The translations under genes were made by a program, and so were the position numbers. Shown here one piece after another: positions 1 through 14,100 of a stretch of DNA of 64,000 nt; within the stretch, counting starts at the first letter, position 1; each line of letters begins with the position of its first letter. Source of the stretch: Trichuris trichiura (Eukaryota; Nematoda; Enoplea; Trichinellida; Trichuridae); NCBI GenBank assembly GCA_037903355.1, contig JBAJFE010000026.1:7378001-7442000 (forward strand), written 5' to 3'. Under the pieces are notes generated by a model. It was not told the origin of the DNA. It made no database searches and worked only from the letters and a program-made list of their open reading frames with translations.

Positions 1-2391
1 AAGGGGAGCTTTCCAGGCTAACCTTACATCGTCGCCAACGTGATAACAAAACCAGCCGTTAACGATGAGGATGGGACAAGGCCAGTCTCTAACGCTTCGT
101 TTATTGAATGCTATGCGCTTAAAGCAGTTCTTACTTTTACTTTATACTGACCGAAGCAACAGGAAAAGCGTAACTAACATTATGGAATCTAATTCCTATC
201 ACCAAAGTGCAATTTTCAGACAAGGTAACCTTAAAAGTAAAGCCCATACTTTAATTCAAGCTTAGGTGAACAACATGGCGGGTAAAGTTACAGCATGAGC
301 TGTGGGTGCATGAGGGTCAACGCTTTCTTCTCTAAAACGAAGTAGGGTTCTACTGCTGGAGAGTACACAAAGTCTTCTGTAAAGCATTAGCTCAGGATTA
401 GGGTAGTGACAAAGAATAAGATGCCAACGAGGCATACAAAGTCGACTACTGAGAACTCGTTGTTGAGTAACTTTATAAAAGGTTATTGCTTCAGGTGGAT
501 AAGACAACTTACCCGACACGGGCCCTTCCGTTCACCCTGTGACCTCAGAACCGCTCTTTACGCAACCCGTAATCAGGCTACGCACACATGAACAGTTCTA
601 AGTCACAGACGAGGACAGGGAAAGAGCAAGCCAGAGACAGATATACAAGTTCTGGTTAAGCGAGAAATAAGCATACAGTTATCTGATGTGCAGGTTAAGC
701 TGATGCATAGTCACAGGAGGTTTTTTTCATGTACTACTGTTCTATAAAGGAAAGTAAATCAACTTAAAAAATAGCGCATGAAATAACAACGTTCATCTAA
801 TTTCTCTGGTTGTTTAACTATTGCTAGTTTTACAGTAGTTGATTTTTTAAAGTTAACCTGGAAAAAACTTTAACAAAGAGAGAAGTGGTATAATATTTGA
901 AAGAAAATGTTCCGAGAATTTGATGCTAAACAAGTTTTCGGAAACACAGTCACTATGGGCTGAAGAAGATCAAGTGTACACTTTAAAACCGTTTCCAACC
1001 CTAGCCTATTATTTCTCTGTGAATCTATAAGGCCTGATCTTCTCTCAACTTATAGAAAATGTTAAAAGCGGTTGTGCACTAATTTTGGTGGTGCTTTCAT
1101 TGGTTTTAAAGAAAAGAACATGTGTTTAGGATACGTTTTGCTCAGTAATCTACGAAGCGATAAGAAAACGGGTCTTAAATGCAACAAACTGACTAAAACG
1201 TTTCTAAACGTGAGCCAGACGTACTGTTGAATAAAGCCTACACACGGAAGGAGAGGAGTTGGCGCAGTCCTTCGGACTCATGAAGTGAAAGCTCACAAAC
1301 CAGACAAGTTTCCCAACCGCTTAGAAAGGAGAGACAGAAGACACAACTTCGTTTCCTTGGTGGCGCTGATATGAGGGCTATCTCAAATGTAAAGAACCTG
1401 GCAATATGACTTCTTTCTGTTTTGAATCACATTATTACGCACCGCGCATTGTTTACAGTATACAAATGTGCTGTTTCGAATAAGCTTTGATTGCATTTTA
1501 TTACCTGAATATAAACGTGCTTTTCTTCCATTTAAGGTTTGCGAGACGAATCGATCAGGGTTGCACAAGGGTGCTAGGCGGTAATTAGAGGAGCACAAAA
1601 AGAAATTTTTCTGTAAGAAAAATTTTTCTATACAACGATCGTAGTAAAAAATACCACCCGCTGGATTGGCACAAAGCCAAGCTAACTTCCTAAGCTAAGC
1701 TAAATTAAGTGGACAAATTTGGCGAAAAGTTATGAACTGATAACATTAGGGGAGGCGGCAGGCAGTTGCTACTGATTGGAAATCAAAGTCAGCTTGTTTT
1801 TCTTCCTTACTTGAAGGACAGCAGCGATAATAGTAACTTGAGCATTTTCGGCAAAATTGCACCTTATGAAAGTTCACTGAATAACTCATTTAAAGATCAT
1901 ACGCGTGAGTGGACTATTCCAGTGGCTTCTTCATTTTTATTAAGCTATTCGACCGCCTGAGCTATACTTTTCACTGCCTAAGGGGCCGATATCTTCCTTA
2001 TCTTCTCAACTGTTAGAGAAGTAACATTTTTCAAATTATTTCAACGCTGCGACTACTTTCAGTTTGCTCCACGCCCGCATAACGAAGTCGCAAAGTATTT
2101 CAAACGGTGGTGCTTGTATAAGCCTGCGGGCTGCGTAATGCTTCTGACCACTTGACATCTACTGCATTTATTCTTCACGCATATGATCATTAAATGGACT
2201 GTTCAAGCACAAATCCAGCGTGCGCGAGATTGCCGTAAACCTTGCATGTATTATATGTCATATTTTCAAAGAAGAGTTCATCTACTCTGCTACGTGGTTA
2301 CGAAACGAATCCTATGCTAACAAGCTTTTATCCTGGTCGCTTTGTTCCATACATTGTCCATCTGCAACCTCACCCAATAATAAAGATAATA
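1..2391. other. gene-free AT-rich stretch
   Basis: I see no supportable gene, RNA gene or recognisable element here. The open frames are under about 90 codons, overlap on opposite strands and show no family motif. Confidence 0.5.
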
Positions 2392-2670
2392 CAGTTGTAC
2401 CTCCTAAGTTGACCGAATTTTGACCAGTTGGTTTGTCCGCATGTTAATAAGCGCAGGGACAATTGCTTTAGTCGTGACGAGGTATATGGACGCAATGCTA
2501 GTTTGCTCTCTGTAAGTTGACCAGTCTGTTGAATGGATAACTTACGGTGGTTCAGCTGCAGTATGTTTGCCTGAGCCACTTATACCCACAGCCGCCCTAT
2601 GCTGACCGCTTCCTATGTTGACCATTCTTCCCCAGTCTGTTGGATGGTCAACTTACGGCGGTTCATCTGA
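2392..2670. mobile_element. decayed DNA-transposon/MITE ends
   Basis: The stretch from 2392 carries a motif reading CTAAGTTGACC. Its inverted relatives recur at 2535-2558 and 2647-2670 (AACTTACGG followed by TGGTTC or CGGTTC). The segments 2521-2558 and 2633-2670 are near copies of each other about 112 bp apart. Mirrored ends of this sort suggest terminal inverted repeats of a non-autonomous cut-and-paste element, now broken and partly duplicated. The pogo/Tigger-like look of the ends is a memory-based impression. No transposase frame remains. Confidence 0.4.
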
Positions 2671-3377
2671 ATTTGTTTAGAAGCGTTCGAGAAGAGTAGT
2701 TATGGTCGTAGCTATGGAAAGTTAGCATTCTGTTAAAACGGATAAAGAATACAAATGTTAATAATAGTAAGTATTCATGGTTCGAGCTTTTCTGTTTAGC
2801 ATGTCTATTTTATGTAGAGCAGCTTAGTGTTAGGATGTTATCAAGAGCACATTTAAAACTTTCTTGTTTTGTCGCAACATTGATTCGTCGATTATTGTCA
2901 CAAAGACCAAAATGAGCACATGAGGATATTGGTGGCAACGTGGTTCCTTTTATTCCAGCAGCTACGATGTATTGCGAGCGACAGTTTAGCGACAACTTCA
3001 CAAAAAATAGTTTAATACATGCGCGCATGGCGTTTTTCAGAGTAAAAGACTAAGTTCAGTCACTACTATGGAAGGAGCCTCCGAGGCTTTGTCACATTAC
3101 GAACGCAAAACTTCATAGCGTTGCTGTCAAAATAACTTTATTCTAACAAACAGTTGACCGCATTAACATACACGGCATTTGAGAATGATATATACGGTTT
3201 GATTAATTTTTGGGGAAACAATTAGCGGAGTAATGGGCTGCTTCCATAAAGCGAAATAACGAAGTCGAGAGTTCACAAAAGTGCTCACGATCAATGTGTG
3301 TAATAATGATTACAATGTTGACAACTGGACTATCGTGACTAAAGTTCACCTACTGCACAGTGTTAGCGTGCTGCCTT

Positions 3378-3620
3378 CTTCAGGTAAACAAATGAGCAGA
3401 CAATCTCTATTTTCAGGTTACAATACTGCTCAGGTAGAAAAAACCAGACCATCGAGCAGATGATCTTCATTTCCAGGTTGCAGGACTGCTCTGGTAGGAA
3501 AAACCAGACCATCGAGCAGGTGATCTTCATTTCCAGGTTGCAATTTTGTTCCGGCAGGAAAAACGAGACCACCGAGCAGGTGATCTCTATTTCCCGGTTG
3601 CAGTATTGCTCTGGAAGAAG
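3378..3620. repeat. 60-bp tandem minisatellite, four units
   Basis: The anchor GAGCAG recurs at exactly 60-bp steps (3394, 3454, 3514, 3574). Each unit also carries a block like ATTTCCAGGTTGCA and a run of A after GGTAG or GGCAG. Because 60 is a multiple of three, the minus strand reads as a 20-residue repeat (FFLPEQ, CNLEM, CSM blocks). I take that as a by-product of the period, since no start context or homologue supports a protein. The units differ by several substitutions, so the array is not brand new. Confidence 0.85.
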
Positions 3621-3630
3621 AAAGAGCACC

Positions 3631-3712
3631 ATAAGATAGCACTATAAATACAATAGATAGAAAGATAGCACTATAAGCAAGATAGAAAAATACCACTATA
3701 AGCACAATAGCA
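3631..3712. repeat. short AT-rich tandem repeat
   Basis: Immediately after the minisatellite, blocks like GATAGCACTATAA and its variants (TACCACTATAAGCA) repeat irregularly about three times. This is a degenerate simple tandem array with no coding sign. Confidence 0.6.
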
Positions 3713-4240
3713 AATTCTATCGCACCAGAAACTTAAGCATTCACTCAAAAGAGATTCATCCCTTCCTGCAAAAGCACCCACACTGATCGATATTGAAATC
3801 CGCTGAACGTTTTCCTTCTAATGCACCCTAGAGGGCCTTACATGAATTTTTGACTGATGCTCATTTGCGGTTAAATGAATCCTATGTAGTGTGAGCTTTT
3901 CGAAATTGACAAGTTACTCTCCGACATTGACTGATTGACAGAACGTTTCATTTCAGCTTAATAGCCTGCTATATGGCTGAATCTTTCCGAAACTTGAATC
4001 TTCCTTGGCACAGTTACTGAGAAAGAACGTGGTTGAACAAAACAGTGTATTCAACTAATGTTTATGATTAATAAATAACTAACCGCAATTCAGAAACTTA
4101 ACTCGCGCTTGAACGTTTACCAAGACTGACAACAAAGACCTACAACCCTAAAAAATGCAAAGTGGGGGAAAGAAGTGAACTAATATTTATCAGCTCCTGA
4201 GAATCAATCATGCGAAGTATGTGACGTGTTCATTACGGTA

Positions 4241-4350
4241 GAAGCCCCGTTGCAATTACTAATAATTTTTATCCCGAAGCTTTCGGGTCAAATGGCGACC
4301 TGTAATCTCCGAGATTAAAATTATTATGCGTTACAACGACACTTCTGTCG
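4241..4350. repeat. imperfect inverted repeat
   Basis: The left arm (GAAGCCCCGTTGCAATTACTAATAA...) and the reverse complement of the right arm (GAAGTGTCGTTGTAACGCATAATAA...) match over roughly 35 bases with several differences, around a centre of about 35 bases. It could be a small foldback element or a decayed MITE of about 110 bp. Confidence 0.45.
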
Positions 4351-7300
4351 CGAAAAATAATGGGAATTGAAAAAACCGCGACTTAAACGGCCGAACCGTC
4401 ATCGTTACTACCCCATCAGCGAACTGCCCTTGATCGACTTGTAAGCTGACTTAACCTCAATAGGGATTATCAGTGTTACATTTTCACTGCACTATGAAGG
4501 CATTTTTAAGGCATTCAACAGTGTAACGTCGTCAAAATAGTTCTATGCTTAAACAATGCGACTAACTGCGCGAGCGGCAAATGTTAATAACGTTTAACTT
4601 ACCAGCTCTACTTGCTTGAATGCAGCACTAGGCCTGGGCCTGAACTTTATACGACCCATACATAGGCAGTACACACATGTGTTCAGACCTAAGCGATAAC
4701 CCTCCCACACAGAGCAACCGTAACGGAACAAGAAGAATGAATACAGTAGACTGATTCGCAGGCCAAGTTATTTCCGAGTTGTTGTATCTAATTTCCACGT
4801 TGGACAAATGCAGTCAAGGTGAAAAAACTCGCGTGCGCGTGTTATCTAACTGCAATAGAAATGGCTGTTTTGTTGCCATTAGTTGTTTTAACTAATTAAG
4901 CCGGTTCGTGCTGTTTGTCTAAAATCTGCTGTGAGGTCAACGTATGCTAAAATTCAAGCAAAACGAAATTTTGCGTTGTAGCCGTTCGAGCTTGAGCTGC
5001 TCGGATAACAGTTTACGGGAAAAGCTCTTTTTTTCAAGGTAATAGTGATCCATAGACGCAGAGTGCATGACAGGCTTTTGCGAAGTGCTCTATTTTGAGC
5101 TGACAGTTTCCTTAACGACCGTTGCTTCTGTTTACTGATTTTGATGGGCTCCTATTTTGGCCGACGAAAAAGCAGATTCACAAGACAGCTCTTCTACAGT
5201 AACACCATTTCTAATTCGAAATGGAACGAGTCGTTTTTATTGAGCTTGAGAAAGGAGGAAGGTTCCCGGGCGCAACTGGTCCCATCGTTAGTGTTGAACA
5301 TCGCAGTCAAATGAAAGGAGTCGCGTGCCGAAAGCTTTGTTTCTTTTTTAAAGTCAACAAACATGCCCTATAAGACTCAGATTTCGAAATAGGGTGCAAG
5401 GGCCTGTTGTCGGTGATTCTATCCTTAGCATCTTTTACGACAAGAAAATTTGTGTCCTGAAAGCTTAGTCCAAGTAAAATTTCAATACAGAAAAGGTTTT
5501 TCTAGCTAAAGGTTACGAGGTTCAAGGATGCAGATACAAAAAGCTACACTTTTAAGAGTTTTCCTATCACATTCTTCCCTCGTAATGGCTGAATGACCAG
5601 CGGTTTTTCCCAGCTTGCAAAAATTGCTATTCGCTAAAATTGATTCCCTCCAAATTGAACTTCTCATTTAAGCTTTATGTGCGAATTTTTCGGCTTCTTG
5701 CCTAAGGGATTTTCTTTACTTTTTTCTCTGTGAGCTCGTTTCGACTCATCGAAGGCACATTCATACGTGCTTGATAGTGCTACGTGCTCTAAAACAATGT
5801 TAAATGCTGTTGCTTTACTTTTAATGCTTTCCGGTTATCCGCTTCGTTGCATTCGCTTTTGCAAAAAATACGTTATTGATTCTCAAGTTGGCAGTACGCA
5901 AAAGTGTCAAGAAAGCGGACGTTGATGGAAATAAAGGTACAGTGTATATTAATAGGTTTTTCCCAATGGCTTATAGATAAAGTCTGCTGCGTATCCACTT
6001 TACGCAAAGTACTCGTACATTCGGTTTTAAGAGGTATTATATTGTTTATTTACTGCTACAGAGCCAGTAAAACCAATGCTCTCAAGACGATGAAACAGCT
6101 GTTTTCTTTCAAATTACGTAAGCTTTTTAATAAAATACATCATAAAATTACACTATGCGCTGTTAACGATATCACACTCGTCGAACTGTCTGGATGCTTA
6201 GCGCTCGGCTAAGGCTTCTGTTGTTTCACTCTGAATACGTGCAATATGACATAACGCAAAATAAAATTGAAGTTCAATCGGCATTCAAAAATGTCCTTTT
6301 TGATCTCCTGTTTCGTTTCCACTGTTAATACTAGTTGACAGTTGCTTTATCATTAATAGCCGTTGGCAATACGCTCGAACAGACCTGCTGAACCTTCACT
6401 GCGTCTTTTTGCGCTTTTTATTCTTTTGGTTTTAGAAAGAACTTAAACAGTTTATGGATCATCATTGAAAAGTCAGTATTCAGACGTAGTAAGTAGTTTG
6501 CTTGGAAGAACAGCGTCCTGTTTTCTAAATCTCTTTTTCTCCCATTGTGCTTTTGGGCATACATTCTGTAGTTTTCATGTGTGAGAATGGTTATTACCTT
6601 CGGTTGGCTTAATCTACAAGGAAACAACAATGGAGGCACGTGACTGACTTGATAAATCACTTGTTGTGATTTTTCATGCATAAGAACAACGCCTGAACAG
6701 GAATGAATAAACAATATTTGGTCGCGCCGATGGACGCTTTTTTGGGACTGGTCAGATTGTTAAAGTCACATACTTCCAAAGCGTCACTTTGTAGCTCACT
6801 GACTGAAGCATTCACCGTTTTTAGCGATTGTGCTGGTGATTGCAGTTAATGTGATAATAGGTTACGTTCCGTGCAACCAGTTAGATTCTAACTTAATTTC
6901 AAGACGATTTCGCCGTATGTCAAATTGATTGGAAGGCGTACTTCTCTTGAAGCAATGGCATAGGTCGCCTTCATAATTCTGACCTTCAAAATCGTTAGCA
7001 GACTGCACGCATTTGCAGCGTCATAGTAAAATGTTATCTTTGTATTCTGTCAAGTAGCACTGCCGCTATCTACACAGATAATTACTAAACGTACGGAATG
7101 GCGGAAAGCTACCATTCAAGTTCGCAGTTTCCTACTTCATATTCCAGCTTGCTCAGCTCTGCAAGTGGCGGCGTAGCGAATGAACAAAATTAATCGCTGA
7201 AGTACGGATTATCCGTAAAGCGGGGCCAGTTTTTTATGAGTAAACGATCGATGGGCGCTCGCAGAAACCTTTCTTGCATAATGCGACAGTCCACATGAAT

Positions 7301-7960
7301 GATTTTAAAAACAAAACATTTTTCGTTTGCTCTTTGAAGAGCTTACAGATGTTTATAGCTTGATGGGATGTCGTCAAGTAATGCAGACAACAAAAAAATT
7401 AACTTCGGCAAAGCTACGAATGTTCATTTATATTTCCTGGAAAACGTTGATTACGCAAAAATATTTTAAAACGGTTTTCTGTAGGTAAGCGCAGAACAGC
7501 TTCCGAAGCACTAAATGTTTATACGAAGCGTGCATCCAACACTGTAAAAGGTGACGGCCTTTGTGAAATGCATAGTAGAATGAGCCGGCAGGAAGGTGGA
7601 ATGGGTTATCGGAAGTTGAAAGGTAGATTGTGACAAGCACTTAGCGGTACAAGTCATCATTTGGGAAGTTCTATTGACTCTCTTCTCCGAAGCACTTTCA
7701 CTTCGTTTCGCACGTAGCCACGCAGCAGAGGCTCTAATAGCGTTGAACGGTCAGTCTACTTATGCTACAGATAATGCATGCAATCTGGTGAAGTTTTTAG
7801 GCAAAGTATGAAATATCTGTATCACCTTAACACGCCGTATATTTCGCCCAGGCTTAAGGAAAAACCTAGATTTAAGTTGAAGCGCGAATTTACAGTGCGA
7901 ATGTTTAAGGTCTTGTCACTTATGACCCGCAAACATACGGTTGACACATCCGCAGGGTAG
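4351..7960. other. gene-free stretch
   Basis: Only short unrelated open frames are present. The longest, 102 codons at 5904-6212, has no motif, signal peptide or family resemblance that I recognise. Confidence 0.4.
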
Positions 7961-7974
7961 AGCATGCTGTTTCC

Positions 7975-8120
7975 TTGCTATATTCTGGCTTACGTTTAGG
8001 CTGGGCTGAAAACAGAGGCCGGCAAAGTCCAGCGAAACAGCTTCCACTTTTTCTCACACTGTTGCCGTTTCTCCTGTTCCCACGTAGTCTAAGCCTAAAC
8101 CAGGATATAAAGAAAGTACA
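7975..8120. mobile_element. decayed copy of palindromic MITE family
   Basis: The left part has ATATTCTGGCTTACGTTTAGG and the right part AGTCTAAGCCTAAACCAGGATAT, which are near reverse complements. The TAAGCCTAAAC core is the one seen in the elements near 38.4, 59.1 and 61.4 kb. The outer ends are not clear in this copy. Confidence 0.4.
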
Positions 8121-11100
8121 GGCGGGAAGATAGCGAAAAACAACTCATTTTTGTCCCTTAGGTGTCGCCACTGTAGGCATGCATAGGCAAAGGTGATAAA
8201 ACCTGATTTAATACTTCGCCGGTTGGTCATTAGGCCTTGAATACATGTATAGGAAATGTGTAAAATTTTAAGTGTCTAAAGATTTTCAGCCTCCCATACA
8301 TTGCCTGGGTATTCTACACAATGCCTAAGTTCATACGTTGCTAGTAACATGTACGTTGTGTTTTATTACAAGTTTGAGGCCGGCTAGCTTTTGTCGTCAT
8401 CTCGATAGCGAGACGTACTATTCCCTGTGATAAAACAACAACAGTCTCATTCGGATAAATAAAGCGCATAGCAACTGTTGCTACGTTGCAAAAATCACTT
8501 TTTGACGAAACTCTGCGAACGTGCAATTCAAGCTCGAAGACTTATCCTATGAATGAGTGAACATGTTTTTTTATTTGGGAGGACTAATATGTAAACAATT
8601 TGGCACTATAAAAACTTATTACGCACCACTGAACATCGTGTCCGAATAGAAAACGACGCCATTTTGCATATCTTCAATAAGCGTTCAAACTTCTCGCTGT
8701 TTTCAAAAGGCTTCGTGGGTCTACAATAATGGCTCACTTCAGCTGCGCATATTAAATAAAATTTAACGGCAAGATATTCGTCAAAATGAATGAAACACAA
8801 TGGAGCACCAAATGACCAATATTAGCATAAACAAATAGTTAATACGACCTTTACCTTTCTTACAGCTCGGCTACTCAAGATTTTGCTATTAACAACGCGA
8901 GCTAATAAAGATGAGGTTATAAAAGTGTTGCCTTCATCCTAGCGGCCATAACTAAACGATTCGTTAATAGAGAAGCGCCGGATTATCAATGACTTCAAAT
9001 AATTATTAATACGTTGACTTTCATTTTTCGGGCAAAGATTGCTTCAAGGTTTAAAATTTATTTTTGACCACCTTTTAAGCCTGAACGCGTCCCAATCGCT
9101 CGGCGTAAAATTCAATCCCGAACGGATAAAGAAAGCATTTTTCTCGCAGAGAAGGTAAACAAACTTAGCTTGAAGAGCTTGCAGTTAAGTTCACTGGATA
9201 TCGTAATGGGGATATGTGAATTATCATTTACTTTCAAGGGAACGATCAGTTGCAATTGATTACGTCCGTAAAGGAGGAAAAGTGTCCATAAGTTTTAAAA
9301 ACCAATGATTGTGAATGTGTGTAGAAATGATTGCCAAGCATTTGGTAAAATCCAGCAGGACCATCCTGGCAAAACCCGCATCACGCGCGGAGTTGGCCTA
9401 CCACGTGTAACATTGATCTGCTACTGTTCTTATGCAAATCAGAAAGCAGCTAATGTCGATTTTAATGTATAATTGTTTTACAAGTTTGTCAAGCTCGAAA
9501 TCGAGGCGTACCCATGGAAAAATGACAGGTTAATCCATGGATATCGTATCCTATTAGACTATTGAGGCTCGTGACCTTTAGACTACACTAAACTGAAGGC
9601 ATATACCGATCATATGTTGACATAATAAAGTAGCTAACTTTGTAAGTTAATTTTGTCCTTTCTGGTGTAGCACAGACAAGGTCTCAACGAAAAATCAATA
9701 CATTATAATCGTTGGAGTTTTTCGGAATGACTTTTAAAATGAGCTTGTCAAATCGCTGAAATTACAGGCTTCCAAACCGTCATTTTGCTTAAGCGAAAAA
9801 GTTGTCCACGTTTCTGGTGCTGCGTAATGCTAGTTCTGCTTTACTTGGTAATAGGTCACTCTCTGTGCGGGGCCTGGCAGGTTCTAACGTAATCGCAAGG
9901 CAACTTCAATTGATGTTAAGTTTGTTGGAAAGCCGGCTGCCTCGAGCAGTTGCTTAATGGGTTTCATAATTTTAGCCTTCGAAATCAGTAGTCAATGCAC
10001 AATGAAGTGCCACTTAAAAGCTTTTATGCTGAAACGCAATTTTTTGCACCACGCCTAGTAGCATTACCGTAGTCTGCAGGCTTAATAATTGAGTGCAGGT
10101 TAAGACTTAAAATGACAGATGCTGGTGTAACTCCTAACTTCTGCCTTCAAGTTCAAAAGGTCGCTGACGGAGCAGGAGCTTGTCGAAGTATGAATTACGT
10201 TCAATGCAAAATGATCTTTCTGCCAGTAAACCGTTGCTCATCCGGACTGGCTTTGCAGCGTTGCCTATCAATGCAACAAATGGCCTTGAAAATAAAGTGT
10301 TTCCGCCTTTAAAATGAAACGGCAACAGAAAACAGCGCTATGCGAACCTCAGATGTTATTTAAGTAAAGGAGATAACCGCAAAGCGACGTTATTCTCATT
10401 CAATGGCAGAATGGATCTGACTGGGCAAAGTATTTACAAATCATTTCTTAGAAAACAAAATAACTCGCTTTCGAAGCAGCTAAAGCAGATATGTTAATAA
10501 GATAGAGATGCAACCTGAAGACCTATACTAGTTTGCGAAAAGTAGAATAAATATTTATGCAGTGATTACAACAAATGTAAAAACGTATTGCATGTGCTTA
10601 CCAGCTTACGTCATTCTTTCAGAATTTCATTCTAGTATTTTCAAAGGGAAGGACTAACTTCATTGATCGTTAAGGCGCACAGCAGAAGCTGACAGCTGAT
10701 TACCTTCTTTTAAATACTCAGCACCGAGTACGGAATAGAAATTGTAGGGCTTTCGCAGCACGCAGTTCTTTGCTAAGTGGGCTGAGTACTGTTTGCTTTT
10801 CGTTGTTGAACTATTCGTTCAACAGCTGTTACAAAACTTCCCGCTGCAACTATAGATCCGCTGCGCGTCAACAAAAAACCATTTTGGGGAGAAAACTTCA
10901 GTGCAGTTTCGTTGCAAAAACTGTTTTTCAAAAGTCCTCCGCGAACGTAGAATGCAAATTTGAAAATTTACAGGGAAAGTAGACAAGCGCATCGTGTTCA
11001 TTTCGGAAGACTATGTGCCCGCTTCCGGAAAAAATTTTCTGCAGTTGACGAAATAAAGCATTGTTAATAAACTGATATGCTTATGGACCACTGAGCTTCA

Positions 11101-14100
11101 TCTGCATGAAACATCTTTCATTCTAGTGATACATCTGCGAAAGAAGTGCCCATGCTTTTCATTAATTTCGAAAGGCTGTCCATCATTGCTGCTCTGCTCC
11201 AGTAAAAGACATACCTGTTAAGTTTTGTTCTCTGTTGTGAAATTAAAGCAGCTTCTCACTTGGTTGCAAGTTGAGCAGCTTTTTGTGTTACAACATTGGC
11301 GACCCATAGTCGGTCGTTTAACTTACGAACAAGTCCCTAAACTACTGCCGCGCGACCTGTCCATGACGCAGTGGTTACCCAGTCCGTGAGTATTGCATTA
11401 TAGCACCACCTGGACACTGCATTAAACCATACGCGATCGTTTTTCTGCCCATTATTTGAAAAAGCTATACTTTCAATGTGTAGGCATTTCAAGTTATCCA
11501 AGCTCGGCCAATTCCCAGGCGGATAGCCACAAAGAAATAAACAACGCGTTTTCGATCTCAAAGATTAGTTTATAAATACGAAGGCGGATTGAAATGCTGG
11601 AGAAAACTAAAGATCTGCTGAATGAAAATTCATCTTCTCGCATGAGCATTTTCGAAGCCTGTTTCAAAATCTGCCAAGCATTTCTTTATTTTAATGCATT
11701 TACGTTATACTTCAGTGGTCCGTACTTGCCCATTCGTAGTCCATGTCGCTGCCTTCTTGCTAGCACAAAAATGACTAAACTAAACGTTCAGCAAAAATAT
11801 GCTAATCAAGTCTCCGAAAGCTGGACTAGCTTGCACTCACTAATATTGATAAGATCTTTACAAACTCGTTTCGGTGATGGTGCCTGAGAAGTGACCTTAT
11901 TCAAGCTACGCGGTTTCTCACGTATGGTTGCGAAAAGTGCAAATAAAAAAAAACAACTGACCCATAAGCCTAAGAGAAAAAAGTATATATTGATATTAAA
12001 AGAAAAAAGGACACAATGGACGCAAAGAAAGCTAAGCGAACCTTTGCGCAGTACAGAAAATCCTAAACTGCTACTTCATCAAAAGCCTAACCAGCATCTC
12101 TGCGTAATGAAAATCTCATTAAGAAAAGTAAAATATACTAAATATAGACGCGGCAAGCTAATCGATTCCAATTTGAGTAAGCAATGTTTTGTTCCACTTT
12201 TTTCAAACACTCTCATTGCACTGCTAATTGCCAAAGGGATGACAGTTAAGGAAAGGAAATAAAAATAGTTGACCGGTGGACAGCTTGCCATAGAAATGAC
12301 AGCATTGTCGCAAAAAGAATGCAAGTATTAGATATCTTTAAGCAAACGAATTCTGAGCCAACTGCGGTTCTCGTATTACTCTCATTTCGGCTCCCGATTG
12401 CTCGTAGGTCTACTTGCATGCCTTTGGTGATTAGCAACAAGAGTGAACAATGACAGGTGAGCATAGATCTTTTCTTATGAACAAAACAATTGATAATGTT
12501 GTTTTCACTGCTCTTCCATGGAAGCTAATAGCAAACATAAGCACGCCATTCAATTGTTGGCATTTCCTTATGAACCATGCTTATTTACGCGACAAAGGAG
12601 AAAAGTTATGTTTCAAATTCGAATAGTACTTAAGCGCCGGCTAACGCGCTACGCTCGGTCGAATTGGGCCATTCGATTGGAACCATTATCGGTTACGTAA
12701 AAAATGTGAATAATTGCCCAAGCAGCAATTGTTAATAACAGCATGGCATGCTCAAGCACATACTCAAACAAAACAAACAGTTCCGTTAAGCGCCACTGCT
12801 TTCAGTCGTTTTTCCTCGTTTCCAAGGAAGCTTGCATTGCCAGTTTCCACCGAGCGTTCGCTTGCTGATTGCGCGTTTTCAATAAATTCCATTGCGAAAT
12901 AAATCTTGTACAAGCGCCTTGGACATTAGAACGTTTCCGCAAGCGGTTAGCGGGAATTGCGCTCGCGGCGTCAGTAAGGAAAGAAAAACGACTTGATCAA
13001 CGAAAACTTTCTCAAAAATGTATAGCCTAAAGGAGAAAAAGTAACTTCGTCGTTGGAGTAACGTTGCGCCAACGAGTTGCTAATGTGTTTCTGTCTCTAC
13101 GCGCGGGTATTAGCAATTTTTGTTTGAAACGCCGCAAGATCACCAATGGGATTGCTTGCGCCGCAAAAAAAAGGACATAAGCAACGTGGCAAATGCAAAA
13201 ACTTTTAGCTTCTTCTTCTTCTTCGTTTCCTTGGACTGCTGGTCATTTGTTGTACGCATTGCCAATGGCATTTGGTGTGCAGCGTCAACGGAAGGTGTTT
13301 GCGGATGTATTTACTCGAAAGCGATTCTGGTAACCTCAGACAATTTCTAACTTCAATTTCAACACGCTCTACGGCGAGCACGCAAGCTATTGCAAAATCG
13401 AGAGAGCAAAGTGCTCGTTGAAATGGTGACAATGAAACTGCGGGAGGCGAGGCAACGCAAGGTTCGCTAAATCAATTCGGTACACATTTAATCAAAGCGA
13501 TTGATCGCCTTTCGACTGGACTAAAAAGAGCCCACTATTGGCGCCGCTGCCATAGATAGGCTTAATCGATTTCCAACCGAGACAGTCACACTTTGACAAA
13601 GACGGTAAAATGTCCTGCCGTAGAACAGGTTGATTTTCAACGTAACGTCACCCTAACTTTGAAAAGATCTCCGCTTTGAGGTTTCGTTTGCTCAACAAAA
13701 TTTAAGCTGTTCCCAAAAATGGGCCATCGGGTGAGGTCCAATTAGTGTGCAAAAGATTTCTTCGTTACGGCGCCTAAGGCAGATCGGCTCGACAATTGCC
13801 TCTTTTGTCAAATTCAACGCTTGACGAACAGGTCGTTGGCAATGGATTTACAACTTGAAAAGGTTCATACAATAATCAACAATGGGCGCCTAAATTCTAC
13901 GCTTTCGCAGCTTGCGGAATCGAACTTTGGAGTGGGGAAGGCCAAATGCGTGCCGAAATATGACGCCGAAAATTGAGCTCAACCCTGTCTCGCCAAACGA
14001 CTTGTTTTCACCTTCCCTTGTCGGCCTTACAAAGGGATTACGGTTCCAAGGAGATCAATTCCCCTAACCGATCGTCCCGTCATTTCCTATCTTGCCAACG

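Noticed and set aside
3363..3705. Repetitive minus ORFs of 89 and 91 codons as genes
   Set aside because: Both are explained by the 60-bp tandem repeat being open in more than one frame.
11594..12262. Two consecutive plus frames of 97 and 123 codons
   Set aside because: The second is simply Lys-rich in A-rich DNA; no splice-compatible join or family match.
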